Part shown: in pieces, positions 41,829-51,576 of the stretch
How the letters are laid out: each line of letters opens with the position of its first letter
Numbering within the stretch: position 1 is the stretch's first letter
Origin: Streptomyces avidinii
Lineage (GTDB): Bacteria > Actinomycetota > Actinomycetes > Streptomycetales > Streptomycetaceae
Direction of reading: 5' to 3'
DNA length: 64,000 nt
NCBI RefSeq assembly: GCF_014650695.1
Contig: NZ_BMVL01000015.1
Location: 128,396-192,395 of the forward strand
Position numbers and translations under genes: made by a program
The notes under the pieces: generated by a model
What the model saw: the letters and a program-made list of their open reading frames with translations, nothing else
Told to the model about the DNA's origin: nothing
Databases searched by the model: none

Positions 41829-42783
41829 CCCGATTACGGCGACGGCGGACGCGGGTGACGTGCTCGGCGCGTACCTGCGCGCCCAGGCCACCGCTTTCCT
41901 CCGCGGGCTGCGCCTGCACGAGGAGAGCGGTGCCGACGCCGCCGAAGGAAACGACGCGGCGCGCAGCCTGCGGGGGGCTGCGCGCCGCATCAGCGGATCC
42001 CTGGCCACCTTCCGGGTGGTGACCGAGTCCTCCTGGGCCGACGGGCTGCGCACCGAGCTGGTGTGGCTCTCCTCGACCCTGGCGGACGAGCACGCGTACG
42101 CGGCCCGGCTGACCCGGCTGATGGACGCCCTGCACCGGCTGTCGGGCTCCCCGGAACTGCCGGCTCCGCGCGGCTCGGCCGGCTCGGCCGGCGCGGCCGG
42201 CGCGCTGACGGTGGGCTCGGCGCGGGCGGGCGCCCTGCTGGAGCGCCAGCTGACCCTGGCCCGCACCCGCGCCCACTCGGCCACCCTCCAGGCGCTCGGC
42301 TCCTCCCGCTTCCACGCGGTGGCGGACGCGGTGGCGGTACTGGCCTCGGAGGTTCCGCTGGACTCGGTCGCGGCCCGGGGGCGGGTGACGGACGTACTGG
42401 TCCCCCTGGCGACCGTGGCCGAAACCCGGCTGTCGGCGGCGGTCTCCGCGCTGCCCCCGGTGGACGCCGCCCACCCGTACAACGCGGACCACGACGGCCC
42501 CTGGCACGAGGTACGCCGCCTGCTGCGGGTCCACCGGTACGCGCGGGAGGCGCTGGGCGAGGACGTGAGCCGGCCGGCGGCCGCGGGGGAGGCCCTGGAC
42601 CGCCACCGAGACGCGGCCGAGGCGGCCACCGCCTCGGCGGCGGCGGCCCGCACCCCGCGCATCGCCCCGGCCACGGCGTACGCCCTCGGCGTCCTGCACG
42701 CCGACCAGCGCCACGAGGTCGAAGCCGCGCGGCTGGATTTCCACCACATCTGGCTTCCCGAGCCCGCGGTCACGCCGAGATAA
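41809..42783 (+). CDS. CHAD domain protein
   Basis: 324-residue helical CHAD protein with conserved His/Lys/Arg-rich motifs of the polyphosphate-binding helical bundle (SLRGAARRISGSLATFR, RVVTESSWADGLRTEL, WHEVRRLLRVHRYA). CHAD proteins bind polyphosphate granules. GTG start, 20 nt overlap with ppk, so it is translationally coupled and almost certainly linked to polyphosphate metabolism. A Ser-Ala-Gly-rich insertion (about 121-135) interrupts the bundle. Confidence 0.9.
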   Translation: MAQPNHDPITATADAGDVLGAYLRAQATAFLRGLRLHEESGADAAEGNDAARSLRGAARRISGSLATFRVVTESSWADGLRTELVWLSSTLADEHAYAARLTRLMDALHRLSGSPELPAPRGSAGSAGAAGALTVGSARAGALLERQLTLARTRAHSATLQALGSSRFHAVADAVAVLASEVPLDSVAARGRVTDVLVPLATVAETRLSAAVSALPPVDAAHPYNADHDGPWHEVRRLLRVHRYAREALGEDVSRPAAAGEALDRHRDAAEAATASAAAARTPRIAPATAYALGVLHADQRHEVEAARLDFHHIWLPEPAVTPR

Positions 42784-42849
42784 CGTACGGGTAACGGATG
42801 ATGACGGCAGCGTGCGATCGACCGGGGGCGCACCGGGTCGTCCGCCACG

Positions 42850-42893
42850 GTTCACCGCCCGTTCACTTGGCCCGGTCGGCTGCTTCACCTGTT
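42850..42893 (+). promoter_or_regulatory. PHO box upstream of pstS
   Basis: Two adjacent 11-nt units, GTTCACCGCCC (42850-42860) and GTTCACTTGGC (42861-42871), with a degenerate unit and a further CTTCACCTGTT at 42883-42893. This matches PhoP direct repeats (consensus GKTCAYYYRSG). It lies about 140-180 nt before pstS. Confidence 0.9.
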
Positions 42894-43030
42894 CTGCCTA
42901 ATTTCGGTGATGCACGGAGCGAGTCGCTTGCAGACGGAGCAGCTCAGCCGCGCACCACCGACGCAGTCCTCTTCGCACGCCGCCCCGACACAGAAAGCGG
43001 CCGGCGGCTTCTGGAAGGAACACCCGAAAA

Positions 43031-44167
43031 GTGAAGCTTCAGCGCAAGAACATGCTTCGTGCCTCCGCCCTCGGGGCGCTTGTCGTGTCCGGCGCCCTGG
43101 TCCTCACGGCGTGCGGCTCGGACGACAACACCAAGGGCACCGACGGCTCGGCGAAGCCCTCCGCGGCTGCCGCGGGCGACATCAAGTGCGACGACGCCAA
43201 GGGCAAGCTCCTGGCGTCCGGCTCCTCCGCGCAGAAGAACGCGATCGAGCTGTGGATCAAGAACTACATGGCCGCCTGCTCCGGCGTCGAGGTCAACTAC
43301 AAGTCCTCCTCCTCCGGTGAGGGCATCGTCGCCTTCAACCAGGGCACCGTCGGTTTCGCCGGCTCCGACTCGGCGCTGAAGCCGGAGCAGGTCGAGGAGT
43401 CGAAGAAGATCTGCACCGGTGGTCAGGGCATCGACCTGCCGATGGTCGGCGGCCCCGTCGCGCTCGGCTTCAACGTCGCCGGCGTGGAGAAGCTGAACCT
43501 CGACGCCGCCACGATCGCCAACATCTTCAACGACAAGATCAAGAAGTGGGACGACGAGGCGATCAAGAAGCTGAACCCCGGCGTCACGCTTCCCTCCACC
43601 GCCATCCAGGCCTTCCACCGCTCCGACGACTCGGGCACCACCGAGAACGTCACCAAGTACCTCAAGGCCGCCGCCCCCGACGCCTGGCCGCACGAGGCCG
43701 CGAAGAAGTGGGCCGCCCCGGGCGGCCAGGCCGCTTCCGGCTCCGCGGGTGTCGCCGCCCAGGTCAAGCAGGTCGACGGCGCGATCGGCTACTTCGAGCT
43801 CTCCTTCGCCAGCGCCCAGGGCATCAAGACCGTCGACCTGAACACGGGCGCCGCCGCCCCGGTCAAGGCCACCGGTGAGAACGCCTCCAAGGCCATCGCC
43901 GCCGCCAAGATCTCCGGCACCGGCTCCGACCTGGCCCTGAAGCTCGACTACACCACCAAGGCCGAGGGTGCCTACCCGCTCGTCCTGGTGACCTACGAGG
44001 TCGTCTGCGACAAGGGCAACAAGGCCGAGACCCTCCCGACCGTGAAGTCCTTCCTGAACTACGCCGCCTCGGACGCGGGCCAGAAGGTCCTCCTCGACAA
44101 CGGCTACGCGCCGATCCCGGCCGAGATCAACGCCAAGGTTCGCGAAGTCATCAACACCCTCGGCTAA
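43031..44167 (+). CDS. pstS: Phosphate-binding lipoprotein PstS
   Basis: 378-residue periplasmic-type phosphate-binding protein anchored by a lipobox (VLTACGSD, lipidated Cys about residue 28). Phosphate-binding motifs GSSAQKNAIELW, GFAGSDSAL and HRSDDSGTTENV are intact. GTG start with GGAAGGAA upstream. It is the first gene of pstSCAB. A 16-bp hairpin after it is expected to make pstS mRNA more abundant than pstCAB. Confidence 0.97.
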   Translation: MKLQRKNMLRASALGALVVSGALVLTACGSDDNTKGTDGSAKPSAAAAGDIKCDDAKGKLLASGSSAQKNAIELWIKNYMAACSGVEVNYKSSSSGEGIVAFNQGTVGFAGSDSALKPEQVEESKKICTGGQGIDLPMVGGPVALGFNVAGVEKLNLDAATIANIFNDKIKKWDDEAIKKLNPGVTLPSTAIQAFHRSDDSGTTENVTKYLKAAAPDAWPHEAAKKWAAPGGQAASGSAGVAAQVKQVDGAIGYFELSFASAQGIKTVDLNTGAAAPVKATGENASKAIAAAKISGTGSDLALKLDYTTKAEGAYPLVLVTYEVVCDKGNKAETLPTVKSFLNYAASDAGQKVLLDNGYAPIPAEINAKVREVINTLG

Positions 44168-44174
44168 ATCCTGA

Positions 44175-44222
44175 CCCCCGAGGTGTCGGCCACCCCCGTC
44201 CGGGCAGCCGACACCTCGGGGG
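44175..44222 (+). terminator. Strong hairpin between pstS and pstC
   Basis: Perfect 16-bp stem CCCCCGAGGTGTCGGC (44175-44190) with GCCGACACCTCGGGGG (44207-44222) directly after pstS. No T-run follows, so it may stabilise the pstS message or cause partial termination. Confidence 0.8.
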
Positions 44223-44296
44223 CCCTTCCCCTTCACCCGGGGGAATCCGGTGCACCGCCGCCAGGGGGCCTGCCCCCCACACAGACCGGAAAGACC

Positions 44297-45286
44297 ATGG
44301 CTTCCACCACACCCACCCAGATAGACACGGCTCCGCCTGTCGCCAAGAGCGGAAGGTCCACCGGCCGCGCCGGTGACAAGATCTTCGCCGGGCTCTCCAA
44401 GGGCTCCGGCATCCTGCTCCTGGTGATCATGGCGTCGATCGCCGCCTTCCTCACCTACCGCGCCACGATCGCCCTGTCGAAGAACGAGGGGAACTTCCTC
44501 ACCACCTTCGACTGGAACGCCTCGGCCAACCCGCCCGTCTTCGGCATCGCCGTCCTGCTCTTCGGCACCGTCGTCAGCTCGATCATCGCGATGGCCATCG
44601 CGGTTCCGATCGCTGTCGGCATCGCCCTGTTCATCTCGCACTACGCGCCGCGCAAGCTGGCCGCGCCCCTCGCGTACGTGGTCGACCTGCTGGCAGCCGT
44701 GCCGTCGATCATCTACGGCATCTGGGGCGCCCTCTTCCTCGTCCCGCAGCTGAACGGCCTGAACCTCTGGCTGGACGAGTACCTCGGCTGGACGTACGTG
44801 TTCGAGAAGACCCAGGTCGGCGTCGCCCGTTCGCTCTTCACCGTCGGCATCCTGCTCGCGATCATGATCCTGCCGATCGTGACCAGCGTCAGCCGCGAGG
44901 TCTTCCTCCAGGTCCCGCGCATGAACGAGGAGGCCGCCCTGGCCCTCGGCGCGACCCGCTGGGAGGTCATCCGGATGTCGGTGCTGCCCTTCGGCCGCTC
45001 CGGTGTCATCTCCGCCTCGATGCTCGGCCTCGGCCGCGCGCTCGGCGAGACCATGGCCGTCGCGACCGTCCTCTCCCCGAGCTTCCTGATCTCCGGCCAC
45101 ATCCTGAACCCGGGCGGCGGTACCTTCGCGCAGAACATCGCCGCGAAGTTCGACGAGGCCAACGAGTTCGGCCGGGACGCGCTGATCGCCTCCGGTCTCG
45201 TCCTCTTCCTGCTCACCCTGCTGGTCAACGGTGCAGCTCGCCTGATCATCGCTCGCCGCAAGGACTTCTCGGGGGCGAACGCCTGA
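44297..45286 (+). CDS. pstC: Phosphate ABC transporter permease PstC
   Basis: 329-residue permease with six membrane helices and the EAA loop (MNEEAALALGATRWEVIRMSVLP). Start MASTTPTQ at 44297 behind GGAAAG; a longer frame from 44183 is the 3' hairpin region and not coding. Its stop overlaps the pstA start by 1 nt. Confidence 0.95.
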   Translation: MASTTPTQIDTAPPVAKSGRSTGRAGDKIFAGLSKGSGILLLVIMASIAAFLTYRATIALSKNEGNFLTTFDWNASANPPVFGIAVLLFGTVVSSIIAMAIAVPIAVGIALFISHYAPRKLAAPLAYVVDLLAAVPSIIYGIWGALFLVPQLNGLNLWLDEYLGWTYVFEKTQVGVARSLFTVGILLAIMILPIVTSVSREVFLQVPRMNEEAALALGATRWEVIRMSVLPFGRSGVISASMLGLGRALGETMAVATVLSPSFLISGHILNPGGGTFAQNIAAKFDEANEFGRDALIASGLVLFLLTLLVNGAARLIIARRKDFSGANA

Positions 45287-46368
45287 TGAGCCACGCAATC
45301 CAGGACCAGCGGCCCACCCGGGCCCGTAAGTCCGCCGCCCCCGCCAGCCTCACCCGCGGCGGCCTGCCCCGCTGGGCACCGGCCGGCATCGCGGTCCTCG
45401 CGATCGCCCTCGGCTGCGGCCTCGGCCTCGCCCTCGACCTGAGCAGCAAGGTCCAGTGGGGACTCATCGCGGGCCTGCTGTTCATCGGCATCACGTACAC
45501 CGCCAGCGCGGTGGTCGAGAACCGCCGCCAGGCCAAGGACCGTGTCGCGACCTCCCTCGTGTGGGTCTGCTTCGTCCTCGCGGTCATCCCGCTGCTCTCG
45601 CTGATGTGGACCACGATCAGCCGCGGTCTGGAACTGCTGAGCGGCAACTTCCTCAGCCACTCCATGAACGGTGTGACCAGCTTCGACGAGGGCGGCGGCG
45701 TCTACCACGCCCTGCTCGGCACCATCGAGCAGGTCGCCCTCGCCACGCTGATCGCGGCCCCCATCGGCCTGCTGACCGCCGTCTACCTGGTCGAGTACGG
45801 CAAGGGCCGCCTCGCCCGGTCCGTCACCTTCTTCGTCGATGTGATGACCGGCATCCCCTCCATCGTCGCGGGTCTGTTCATCCTGACGACCTGGAACCTG
45901 ATGCTCGGCTTCGGCCCGTCCGGCTTCGCCGGGGCGATGGCCCTGTCGATCCTGATGATGCCGGTCGTGGTCCGCTCCACCGAGGAGATGCTCAAGCTCG
46001 TCCCGAACGAGCTGCGCGAGGCCGCTCTCGCCCTCGGTGTGCCGAAGTGGCGCGTGATCCTCAAGGTCGTGCTCCCCACCGCCATCGGCGGTATCTCCAC
46101 CGGCGTGATGCTGGCCGTCGCCCGCATCGCCGGCGAGACCGCACCGATCATGCTGCTGGTCTTCGGCACCCAGCTGATCAACGGCAACCCCTTCGAAGGC
46201 GCCCAGTCCTCGCTCCCCCTCTACATCTGGGAGCAGTACAAGGTCGGCAGTGAACCCTCCTACGACCGGGCATGGGCCGCAGCGCTCGTCCTGATCGCCT
46301 TCGTCATGATCCTCAATCTGGTGGCCCGCGGCATCGCCCGCTGGAAGGCTCCCAAGACCGGTCGCTGA
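45286..46368 (+). CDS. pstA: Phosphate ABC transporter permease PstA
   Basis: 360-residue permease partner of PstC, with an N-terminal Arg/Ala-rich extension and two extra helices before the core. EAA loop VPNELREAALALGVPKWRVILKVVLP. TGATG overlap with pstC. Followed after 30 bp by pstB. Confidence 0.95.
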   Translation: MSHAIQDQRPTRARKSAAPASLTRGGLPRWAPAGIAVLAIALGCGLGLALDLSSKVQWGLIAGLLFIGITYTASAVVENRRQAKDRVATSLVWVCFVLAVIPLLSLMWTTISRGLELLSGNFLSHSMNGVTSFDEGGGVYHALLGTIEQVALATLIAAPIGLLTAVYLVEYGKGRLARSVTFFVDVMTGIPSIVAGLFILTTWNLMLGFGPSGFAGAMALSILMMPVVVRSTEEMLKLVPNELREAALALGVPKWRVILKVVLPTAIGGISTGVMLAVARIAGETAPIMLLVFGTQLINGNPFEGAQSSLPLYIWEQYKVGSEPSYDRAWAAALVLIAFVMILNLVARGIARWKAPKTGR

Positions 46369-46398
46369 CGCGACTGTATGAAAGCGAAGTGACCCCTC

Positions 46399-47175
<777 letters not shown>

Positions 47176-47238
47176 ACCCGGGACAGGCGTCCTGCGGTGC
47201 TGCATGGCGGTGCCACCGCAAGGCGAAAGAAAGAAAGA

Positions 47239-47275
47239 GGGCCGGCTCCCCCTGGGTGGGGGGAGCCGGCCCGCT
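47239..47275 (+). terminator. pst operon terminator
   Basis: Perfect 14-bp stem GGGCCGGCTCCCCC (47239-47252) with GGGGGAGCCGGCCC (47259-47272), followed by GCTTTC, about 63 nt after the pstB stop. The convergent Pit gene may share it. Confidence 0.8.
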
Positions 47276-47319
47276 TTCGTACCCTGCTCCGCTCGGCGGC
47301 GGGGCGGGGCGGGGTCCCG

Positions 47320-48318
47320 CTAGCCGAAGGCCAGGTTCACGATCCAGAAGCTGAGCGCGGCGACCAGGGCCGCGGCCGGCATCGTGATGAACCAGCCCAG
47401 GATGATGTTCTTGGCGACGCCCCAGCGGACCGCGTTCACACGCTTGGTCGCGCCCACACCCATGATCGCCGAGGTGATCACGTGGGTGGTGGAGATCGGC
47501 GCGTGGAAGAGGTACGCCGAGCCGAACATGATCGAGGCGCCCGTGGTCTCGGCCGCGAAGCCCTGCGGCGGGTCCAGCTCGATGATCTTGCGGCCGAGCG
47601 TACGCATGATGCGCCAGCCACCCGCGTACGTACCCAGCGACAGCATCACGGCACACACGACCTTGACCCAGACCGGGATCGCCGCGTCGGCGCTCTGCAC
47701 ATCGGCGATGACCAGGGCCATCACGACGATGCCCATCGTCTTCTGCGCGTCCTGGAGACCGTGTCCGAGCGCCATCGCGGCAGCCGACACCGTCTGCGCG
47801 ATACGGAAGCCGTGCTTGGCCTTGTGCGGGTTGGACCGGCGGAACATCCACAGGATGGCCACCATCACCAGGTAACCGACGACCAGGCCGACGACCGGCG
47901 AGACGAACATCGGGATGACGACCTTGTCGAGCACACCCGACCAGATCACCTCGGTGCCGCCGGCCAGCGCCGCACCCACCATGCCGCCGAAGAGGGCGTG
48001 CGAGGAGGACGAAGGCAGTCCGAAGTACCAGGTGATCAGGTTCCAGACGATCGCGCCGACCAGCGCCGCGAAGAGGATCCACATCCCCGTGCTGCCGTGG
48101 GGCGTCTCGATCAGGCCCTGGCTGACCGTCTTGGCCACGCCACTGCCCAGGAAGGCGCCGGCGAGGTTCATCACGGCCGCCATCGCCAGCGCCGCGCGCG
48201 GTGTCAGCGCCCGCGTCGAGACGGAGGTCGCGATCGCGTTCGCCGAGTCGTGGAAACCGTTCGTATATGTGAAGCCGAGCGCGACACCGATGGTCACGAC
48301 CAGAGCAAAGGTGTCCAC
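47320..48318 (-). CDS. pitH1: Low-affinity inorganic phosphate transporter (Pit family)
   Basis: 332-residue PiT-type Pi:H+ symporter. Family repeats: TYTNGFHDSANAIATSVSTR, GLPSSSSHALFGG and the second copy GASIMFGSAYLFHAPISTTH. About ten membrane helices. The symbol follows S. coelicolor usage for the copy next to pst, from memory. It is 5 bp downstream of the DUF47 gene and forms an operon with it. Confidence 0.93.
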   Translation of the reverse strand: MDTFALVVTIGVALGFTYTNGFHDSANAIATSVSTRALTPRAALAMAAVMNLAGAFLGSGVAKTVSQGLIETPHGSTGMWILFAALVGAIVWNLITWYFGLPSSSSHALFGGMVGAALAGGTEVIWSGVLDKVVIPMFVSPVVGLVVGYLVMVAILWMFRRSNPHKAKHGFRIAQTVSAAAMALGHGLQDAQKTMGIVVMALVIADVQSADAAIPVWVKVVCAVMLSLGTYAGGWRIMRTLGRKIIELDPPQGFAAETTGASIMFGSAYLFHAPISTTHVITSAIMGVGATKRVNAVRWGVAKNIILGWFITMPAAALVAALSFWIVNLAFG

Positions 48319-48323
48319 GAGGT

Positions 48324-48944
48324 TCAGGACTCCTTGACCGCGATGGTCTCCACCGTGTTCGCGACGTGCTCGAACGCGTCGGCCGCCTCTTCGAGCACGT
48401 CGACGATCTGCTTGAGCTTCAGCACCTCGATGGCGTCGTACTTGCCGTTGAAGAGCTGGGCGAGCAGCTTGCGGTGGATCTGGTCGGCCTGGTTCTCAAG
48501 GCGGTTGACCTCGATCCAGTACTCGGTGAGGTTGTCCATCGTCCGCAGGTGCGGCATGGCCTCGGCGGTCAGCTCGGCCGCGCGCGCCAGGACCTCGATC
48601 TGCTGCTCCACACCCTTGGGCAGCTCCTCGACGTTGTAGAGGACGACGAGGTCGACCGCCTCCTCCATGAAGTCCATGATGTCGTCGAGCGACGAGGCCA
48701 GGTTGTAGATGTCCTCGCGGTCGAACGGCGTGATGAAGGAGGAGTTCAGCTGGTGGAAGATCGCGTGAGTGGCGTCGTCCCCCGCGTGCTCCGCTGCCCG
48801 CATCCGCTCCGCGATCTCGGCCCGGGCGGAGGAGTCCGCTCCGAGCAGTTCCATCAGGAGCTTGGAGCCCGTGACGATGTTGTCCGCGGATGCGGCAAAC
48901 ATGTCGTAGAAGCTCGTCTCCCTGGGGGTCAGACGAAATCGCAC
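48324..48944 (-). CDS. DUF47 PhoU-like accessory protein of Pit
   Basis: 206-residue helical protein of the DUF47 (PhoU-like) family, encoded upstream of Pit in many bacteria and thought to regulate it. Conserved segments: TPFDREDIYNLASSLDDIMD and RLENQADQIHRKLLAQLF. GTG start at 48944 with GAGGA upstream. Transcribed with Pit. Confidence 0.92.
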   Translation of the reverse strand: MRFRLTPRETSFYDMFAASADNIVTGSKLLMELLGADSSARAEIAERMRAAEHAGDDATHAIFHQLNSSFITPFDREDIYNLASSLDDIMDFMEEAVDLVVLYNVEELPKGVEQQIEVLARAAELTAEAMPHLRTMDNLTEYWIEVNRLENQADQIHRKLLAQLFNGKYDAIEVLKLKQIVDVLEEAADAFEHVANTVETIAVKES

Positions 48945-49090
48945 GTGAGGTCCTCGGGGTGCATTGGATTCGGTCAGGCTGATGCTAGGCGCATCCCCCG
49001 GCCACGGCTAACCGGCCGTTCCCCAGTGTCCTCCATCAGGCAGAGTGAGGACCACGGACCCCTGCCCTGTTCGGCAGGGCCCGGTATCCT

Positions 49091-49107
49091 ATACCCATGA
49101 GGGGTAT
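49091..49107. promoter_or_regulatory. CsoR operator
   Basis: Perfect inverted repeat ATACCC-N5-GGGTAT (49091-49107), the known copper-repressor operator type, overlapping a TATCCT -10-like box (49085-49090). It lies 32 nt before the csoR start, so csoR is probably autoregulated. Confidence 0.87.
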
Positions 49108-49138
49108 GCATCCCTCGTTCCGGACCACGGGAGGACGT

Positions 49139-49465
49139 ATGACGACCATCGAGGCGGAGGGCTCCGCGGAGGGCTCCGGGACCGTCCACGGCTACCACCA
49201 CCAGAAGGACGAGCACCTCAAGCGACTGCGCCGGATCGAGGGCCAGATCCGCGGCCTCCAGCGGCTCGTCGACGAGGACGTCTACTGCATCGACATACTC
49301 ACCCAGGTCTCCGCGAGCACCAAGGCACTGCAGTCCTTCGCGCTCCAGCTGCTGGAGGAACACCTGCGGCACTGCGTCGCCGACGCGGCGGTCAAGGGCG
49401 GCACGGAAATCGACGCCAAGGTCGAGGAGGCCACCAAGGCCATCGCCCGCCTCCTGCGCACGTAA
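49139..49465 (+). CDS. csoR: Copper-sensing repressor CsoR
   Basis: 108-residue all-helical CsoR-family repressor. Cu(I) ligands Cys50, His75 and Cys79 are in place (VYCIDIL and EEHLRHCV). Spacing matches Streptomyces CsoR. Start at 49139 behind GGGAGGACGT. No copper chaperone or P-type ATPase is in the window; other operators elsewhere are expected. Confidence 0.94.
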   Translation: MTTIEAEGSAEGSGTVHGYHHQKDEHLKRLRRIEGQIRGLQRLVDEDVYCIDILTQVSASTKALQSFALQLLEEHLRHCVADAAVKGGTEIDAKVEEATKAIARLLRT

Positions 49466-49489
49466 CCGCTCCGGCCCGGCCGATCCCGG

Positions 49490-49535
49490 CCCCGCCGGCG
49501 TTCGAGGCGCGGGGTCCGGGGCGGATCCCCGGCAA
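49490..49535. repeat. Dispersed GC-rich repeat, copy 2
   Basis: CCCCGCCGGCGTTCGAGGCG followed by CGGGGTCCGGGGCGGATCCCC, located just after csoR. Same core as the element at 9.9 kb. Confidence 0.75.
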
Positions 49536-49579
49536 CGGCGCCGCACCCTGAGCCCGCCGGGAGGCGAGCGGCGAAGCGG

Positions 49580-49735
49580 CTACCGGCCGAGCAGGACCTC
49601 GTCGATCCGGTCCAGGCTCAACCGCTCCTCGACCGCCGCCGACGCAGCGATGATCAGCTCACCGCACAACTCGATCTCGGCGAGAGCCACGTGGTCCTGC
49701 ACCGTCGTACCGCCTGCGGGAGTCACGCGTGTCAC
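49580..49735 (-). CDS. Small conserved-looking hypothetical protein
   Basis: A 51-residue frame from a GTG at 49735 (or 48 from 49726) with TPAGGTTVQDHVALAEIELC and then GELIIAASAAVEERLSLDRI. It reads like a real short helical protein. The longer frame to 49837 has poor start context. Function unknown. Confidence 0.55.
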   Translation of the reverse strand: MTRVTPAGGTTVQDHVALAEIELCGELIIAASAAVEERLSLDRIDEVLLGR

Positions 49736-49906
49736 CTCAATCTGCCACCGGCCACCGGCCGTCTTCGGTCCTACCGCACCGCACCACGCGCCGGCGCCCG
49801 ACTTCTCAGCGTAGGGAGGCCGCGCCTCCCCCCGCATGACACGGATGGACCATTTCCGGATACCGGGCCATGGCCCGATCGCGCCGCCCCGCCCCCACCA
49901 TCCCCA

Positions 49907-50752
49907 CTAGTCGGCGATCTTCCCGGCGTAAATGTCCCCGGTTGCGGGCAATACGACGGTCACCGGCGTCCCGAATCCGTACAGCAGCGTGGTCGACGAC
50001 ACATCGATCACGCCATTGTTGACGTACGTGAACCGGTGCCTCACCTTCCGCAGACGCCCCTCCTCGTCCAGGTACGCGTCGAACGGCACGGCATCCTTGC
50101 TGAACCCTTTCGCCGCCGCCTCCAGCGCCCCCCGCACGCCCGGCGACGCGCTCGCCGCCGCCCGCCCGATGTCCGTGGTCCCCCGGTAGTGGCGCACCTT
50201 GGTACCCGCCACCTCGGTCTCCCCCACGTAGGTCACCTGCTGCGCGCCCCGCAGCAACTCGGCCGCGACCAGCGGATCGGTGGCCCCGCCCGTGACCAGG
50301 TTCCCGTCGCTGAGGGTCGTCGTGTCGACCCGGACCCACTTGTCGTCCGGGACGCCCGCGCCGCGGTTCTTCATGTACAGCGCGCCCGGCACGAGCAGCT
50401 CGGTGATGGGCCGGTGCTCGGCCTTGCCCTTCACATCGGCCGGGAGCATCACCAGGAGCTGCCCCATCCGGTTCTTGAAGTCCACCCCGCCCTCGCCGCG
50501 GATCGTGACCCGGGTCCCGCCGGTGGCCATCTCCATGGCCGTACGGGCCCGGGCGCTGCCGGTCCTCGCCAATGCGTCGGCGGCCCCGCGGACCACCGCC
50601 GCCGCGTCCGCCGCCGCGTCCGCCGCCGGGGGCCGGTCGTCGTTCCCGTCGCCCGCGCACCCGCTCATCGCCGTGACCGCCAGGGCGACGCCGGCGGCGA
50701 GCACCGCCTCACCGGCACGCCCGCGTAGACGCCTGTGCTGGTGAACCACCAT
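49907..50752 (-). CDS. Putative lipoprotein (LppX/LprG-like)
   Basis: 281-residue lipoprotein with lipobox AMSGC (residue about 32) and an Ala/Asp-rich spacer. The domain has the LppX/LprG-like pattern seen in actinobacterial lipoproteins (SARARTAMEMATGGTRVTIR, YMKNRGAGVPDDKWVRVDTT, YTYVNNGVIDVSST). These proteins carry a hydrophobic cavity for lipids. Function here is not established. Monocistronic. Confidence 0.82.
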   Translation of the reverse strand: MVVHQHRRLRGRAGEAVLAAGVALAVTAMSGCAGDGNDDRPPAADAAADAAAVVRGAADALARTGSARARTAMEMATGGTRVTIRGEGGVDFKNRMGQLLVMLPADVKGKAEHRPITELLVPGALYMKNRGAGVPDDKWVRVDTTTLSDGNLVTGGATDPLVAAELLRGAQQVTYVGETEVAGTKVRHYRGTTDIGRAAASASPGVRGALEAAAKGFSKDAVPFDAYLDEEGRLRKVRHRFTYVNNGVIDVSSTTLLYGFGTPVTVVLPATGDIYAGKIAD

Positions 50753-50883
50753 CGCCTGCCAACCCCCAACGCATGACCGCTGCTTGCCCGAGGCCCCCAC
50801 CCGCTCCGCTTAACGAGGTCCGGGGTTTCCCGTCACGGGGACGCGCCCTCCCCGCCCGGCGGCGGCCCCGGTACCGTGGATCC

Positions 50884-51099
50884 GTGGAACCGCACACCGA
50901 CGCGACACCGGTCCCTCCGCTCGACTCCCTGCCGCTCCCGCGGCCGGGCGCGCAGCCGGAGCCGCCGACCGGCCACACCACATCCACCGCCGACCGCGGA
51001 TCGTTCTGTCTCGCCGTCTGCACCTGCGGCTGGAGCGGTCCGGCCCGCCGCTCCCGCGACCTGGCCCGCAAGGACGCGGCCCGCCACACGGCGCCGTAG
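50884..51099 (+). CDS. Small Cys-containing hypothetical protein
   Basis: 71-residue frame from GTG (VEPHTDATPV). It ends with CLAVCTCGWSGPARRSRDLA followed by RKDAARHTAP; the CTCGW segment suggests a metal-binding knuckle. The GTG lies just after TACCGTGGATCC, so transcription may be near leaderless. Function unknown. Confidence 0.6.
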   Translation: MEPHTDATPVPPLDSLPLPRPGAQPEPPTGHTTSTADRGSFCLAVCTCGWSGPARRSRDLARKDAARHTAP

Positions 51100-51175
51100 G
51101 GGTCGGGCCGCGTCTTCCTAGGCCGTTCGGACCGCCCGGCTGGCCGGGGTCCGCCGCAGCCGCTGCCCTGGACTC

Positions 51176-51388
51176 ATGCCAGGATCCGCAGCCCGCCTCG
51201 CGGCCCTCCTCTGGGCCCTGCTCATCGCACTCACGCCGGCCGCCGCGGCCTGGGCCAGACCCATGGGCTCGGCGGACAGCCCGGCCGACGTGGCGCTGGC
51301 CATCGGACTCACCTCCGCCGCGGCCGTGGCCACCGGCTGGTGGCTGCGCTCCCGGTACCGCCGCGACGCCGACGGCGGCGATCCATGA
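51176..51388 (+). CDS. Small membrane protein, first of a pair
   Basis: 70-residue protein with two hydrophobic helices (LAALLWALLIALTPAAAAWA and VALAIGLTSAAAVATGWWL) and a basic/acidic tail. ATG start; overlaps the next frame by ATGA. Not recognised. Confidence 0.5.
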   Translation: MPGSAARLAALLWALLIALTPAAAAWARPMGSADSPADVALAIGLTSAAAVATGWWLRSRYRRDADGGDP

Positions 51389-51555
51389 CGTCCCGACCCC
51401 GACCCCGGATCCGACCCCGACCCCGGCCACGGCCACGGCCCGCGCGGCGGCCGCGGTCCCGGCCGACTGCGGTCCGGATGTGCTTCGGGGCGGCGGTGCT
51501 GTGCCTGCTGGCGGCCGTGCTGCTCGCCGTGTGGAACTCGTACGCGCAGACCTGA
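51385..51555 (+). CDS. Small membrane protein, second of a pair
   Basis: 56-residue frame: an Arg/Pro repeat (RPRPRIRPRPRPRPRPARRP) then one membrane helix (MCFGAAVLCLLAAVLLAVW). Start overlaps the previous stop (ATGA). The Arg/Pro stretch arises from simple DNA repeat sequence, so coding status is uncertain. Confidence 0.42.
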   Translation: MTSRPRPRIRPRPRPRPRPARRPRSRPTAVRMCFGAAVLCLLAAVLLAVWNSYAQT

Positions 51556-51576
51556 ACCCGGCCGGCCGCCTTCACA

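Noticed and set aside
49045..49551. A 168-codon plus frame overlapping csoR
   Set aside because: CsoR in the adjacent frame has full family signatures, so this one is a shadow.
51385..51555. Arg/Pro small frame considered as noise
   Set aside because: It was kept only at low confidence because of the ATGA overlap and membrane helix; the Arg/Pro part alone would be rejected as simple repeat.
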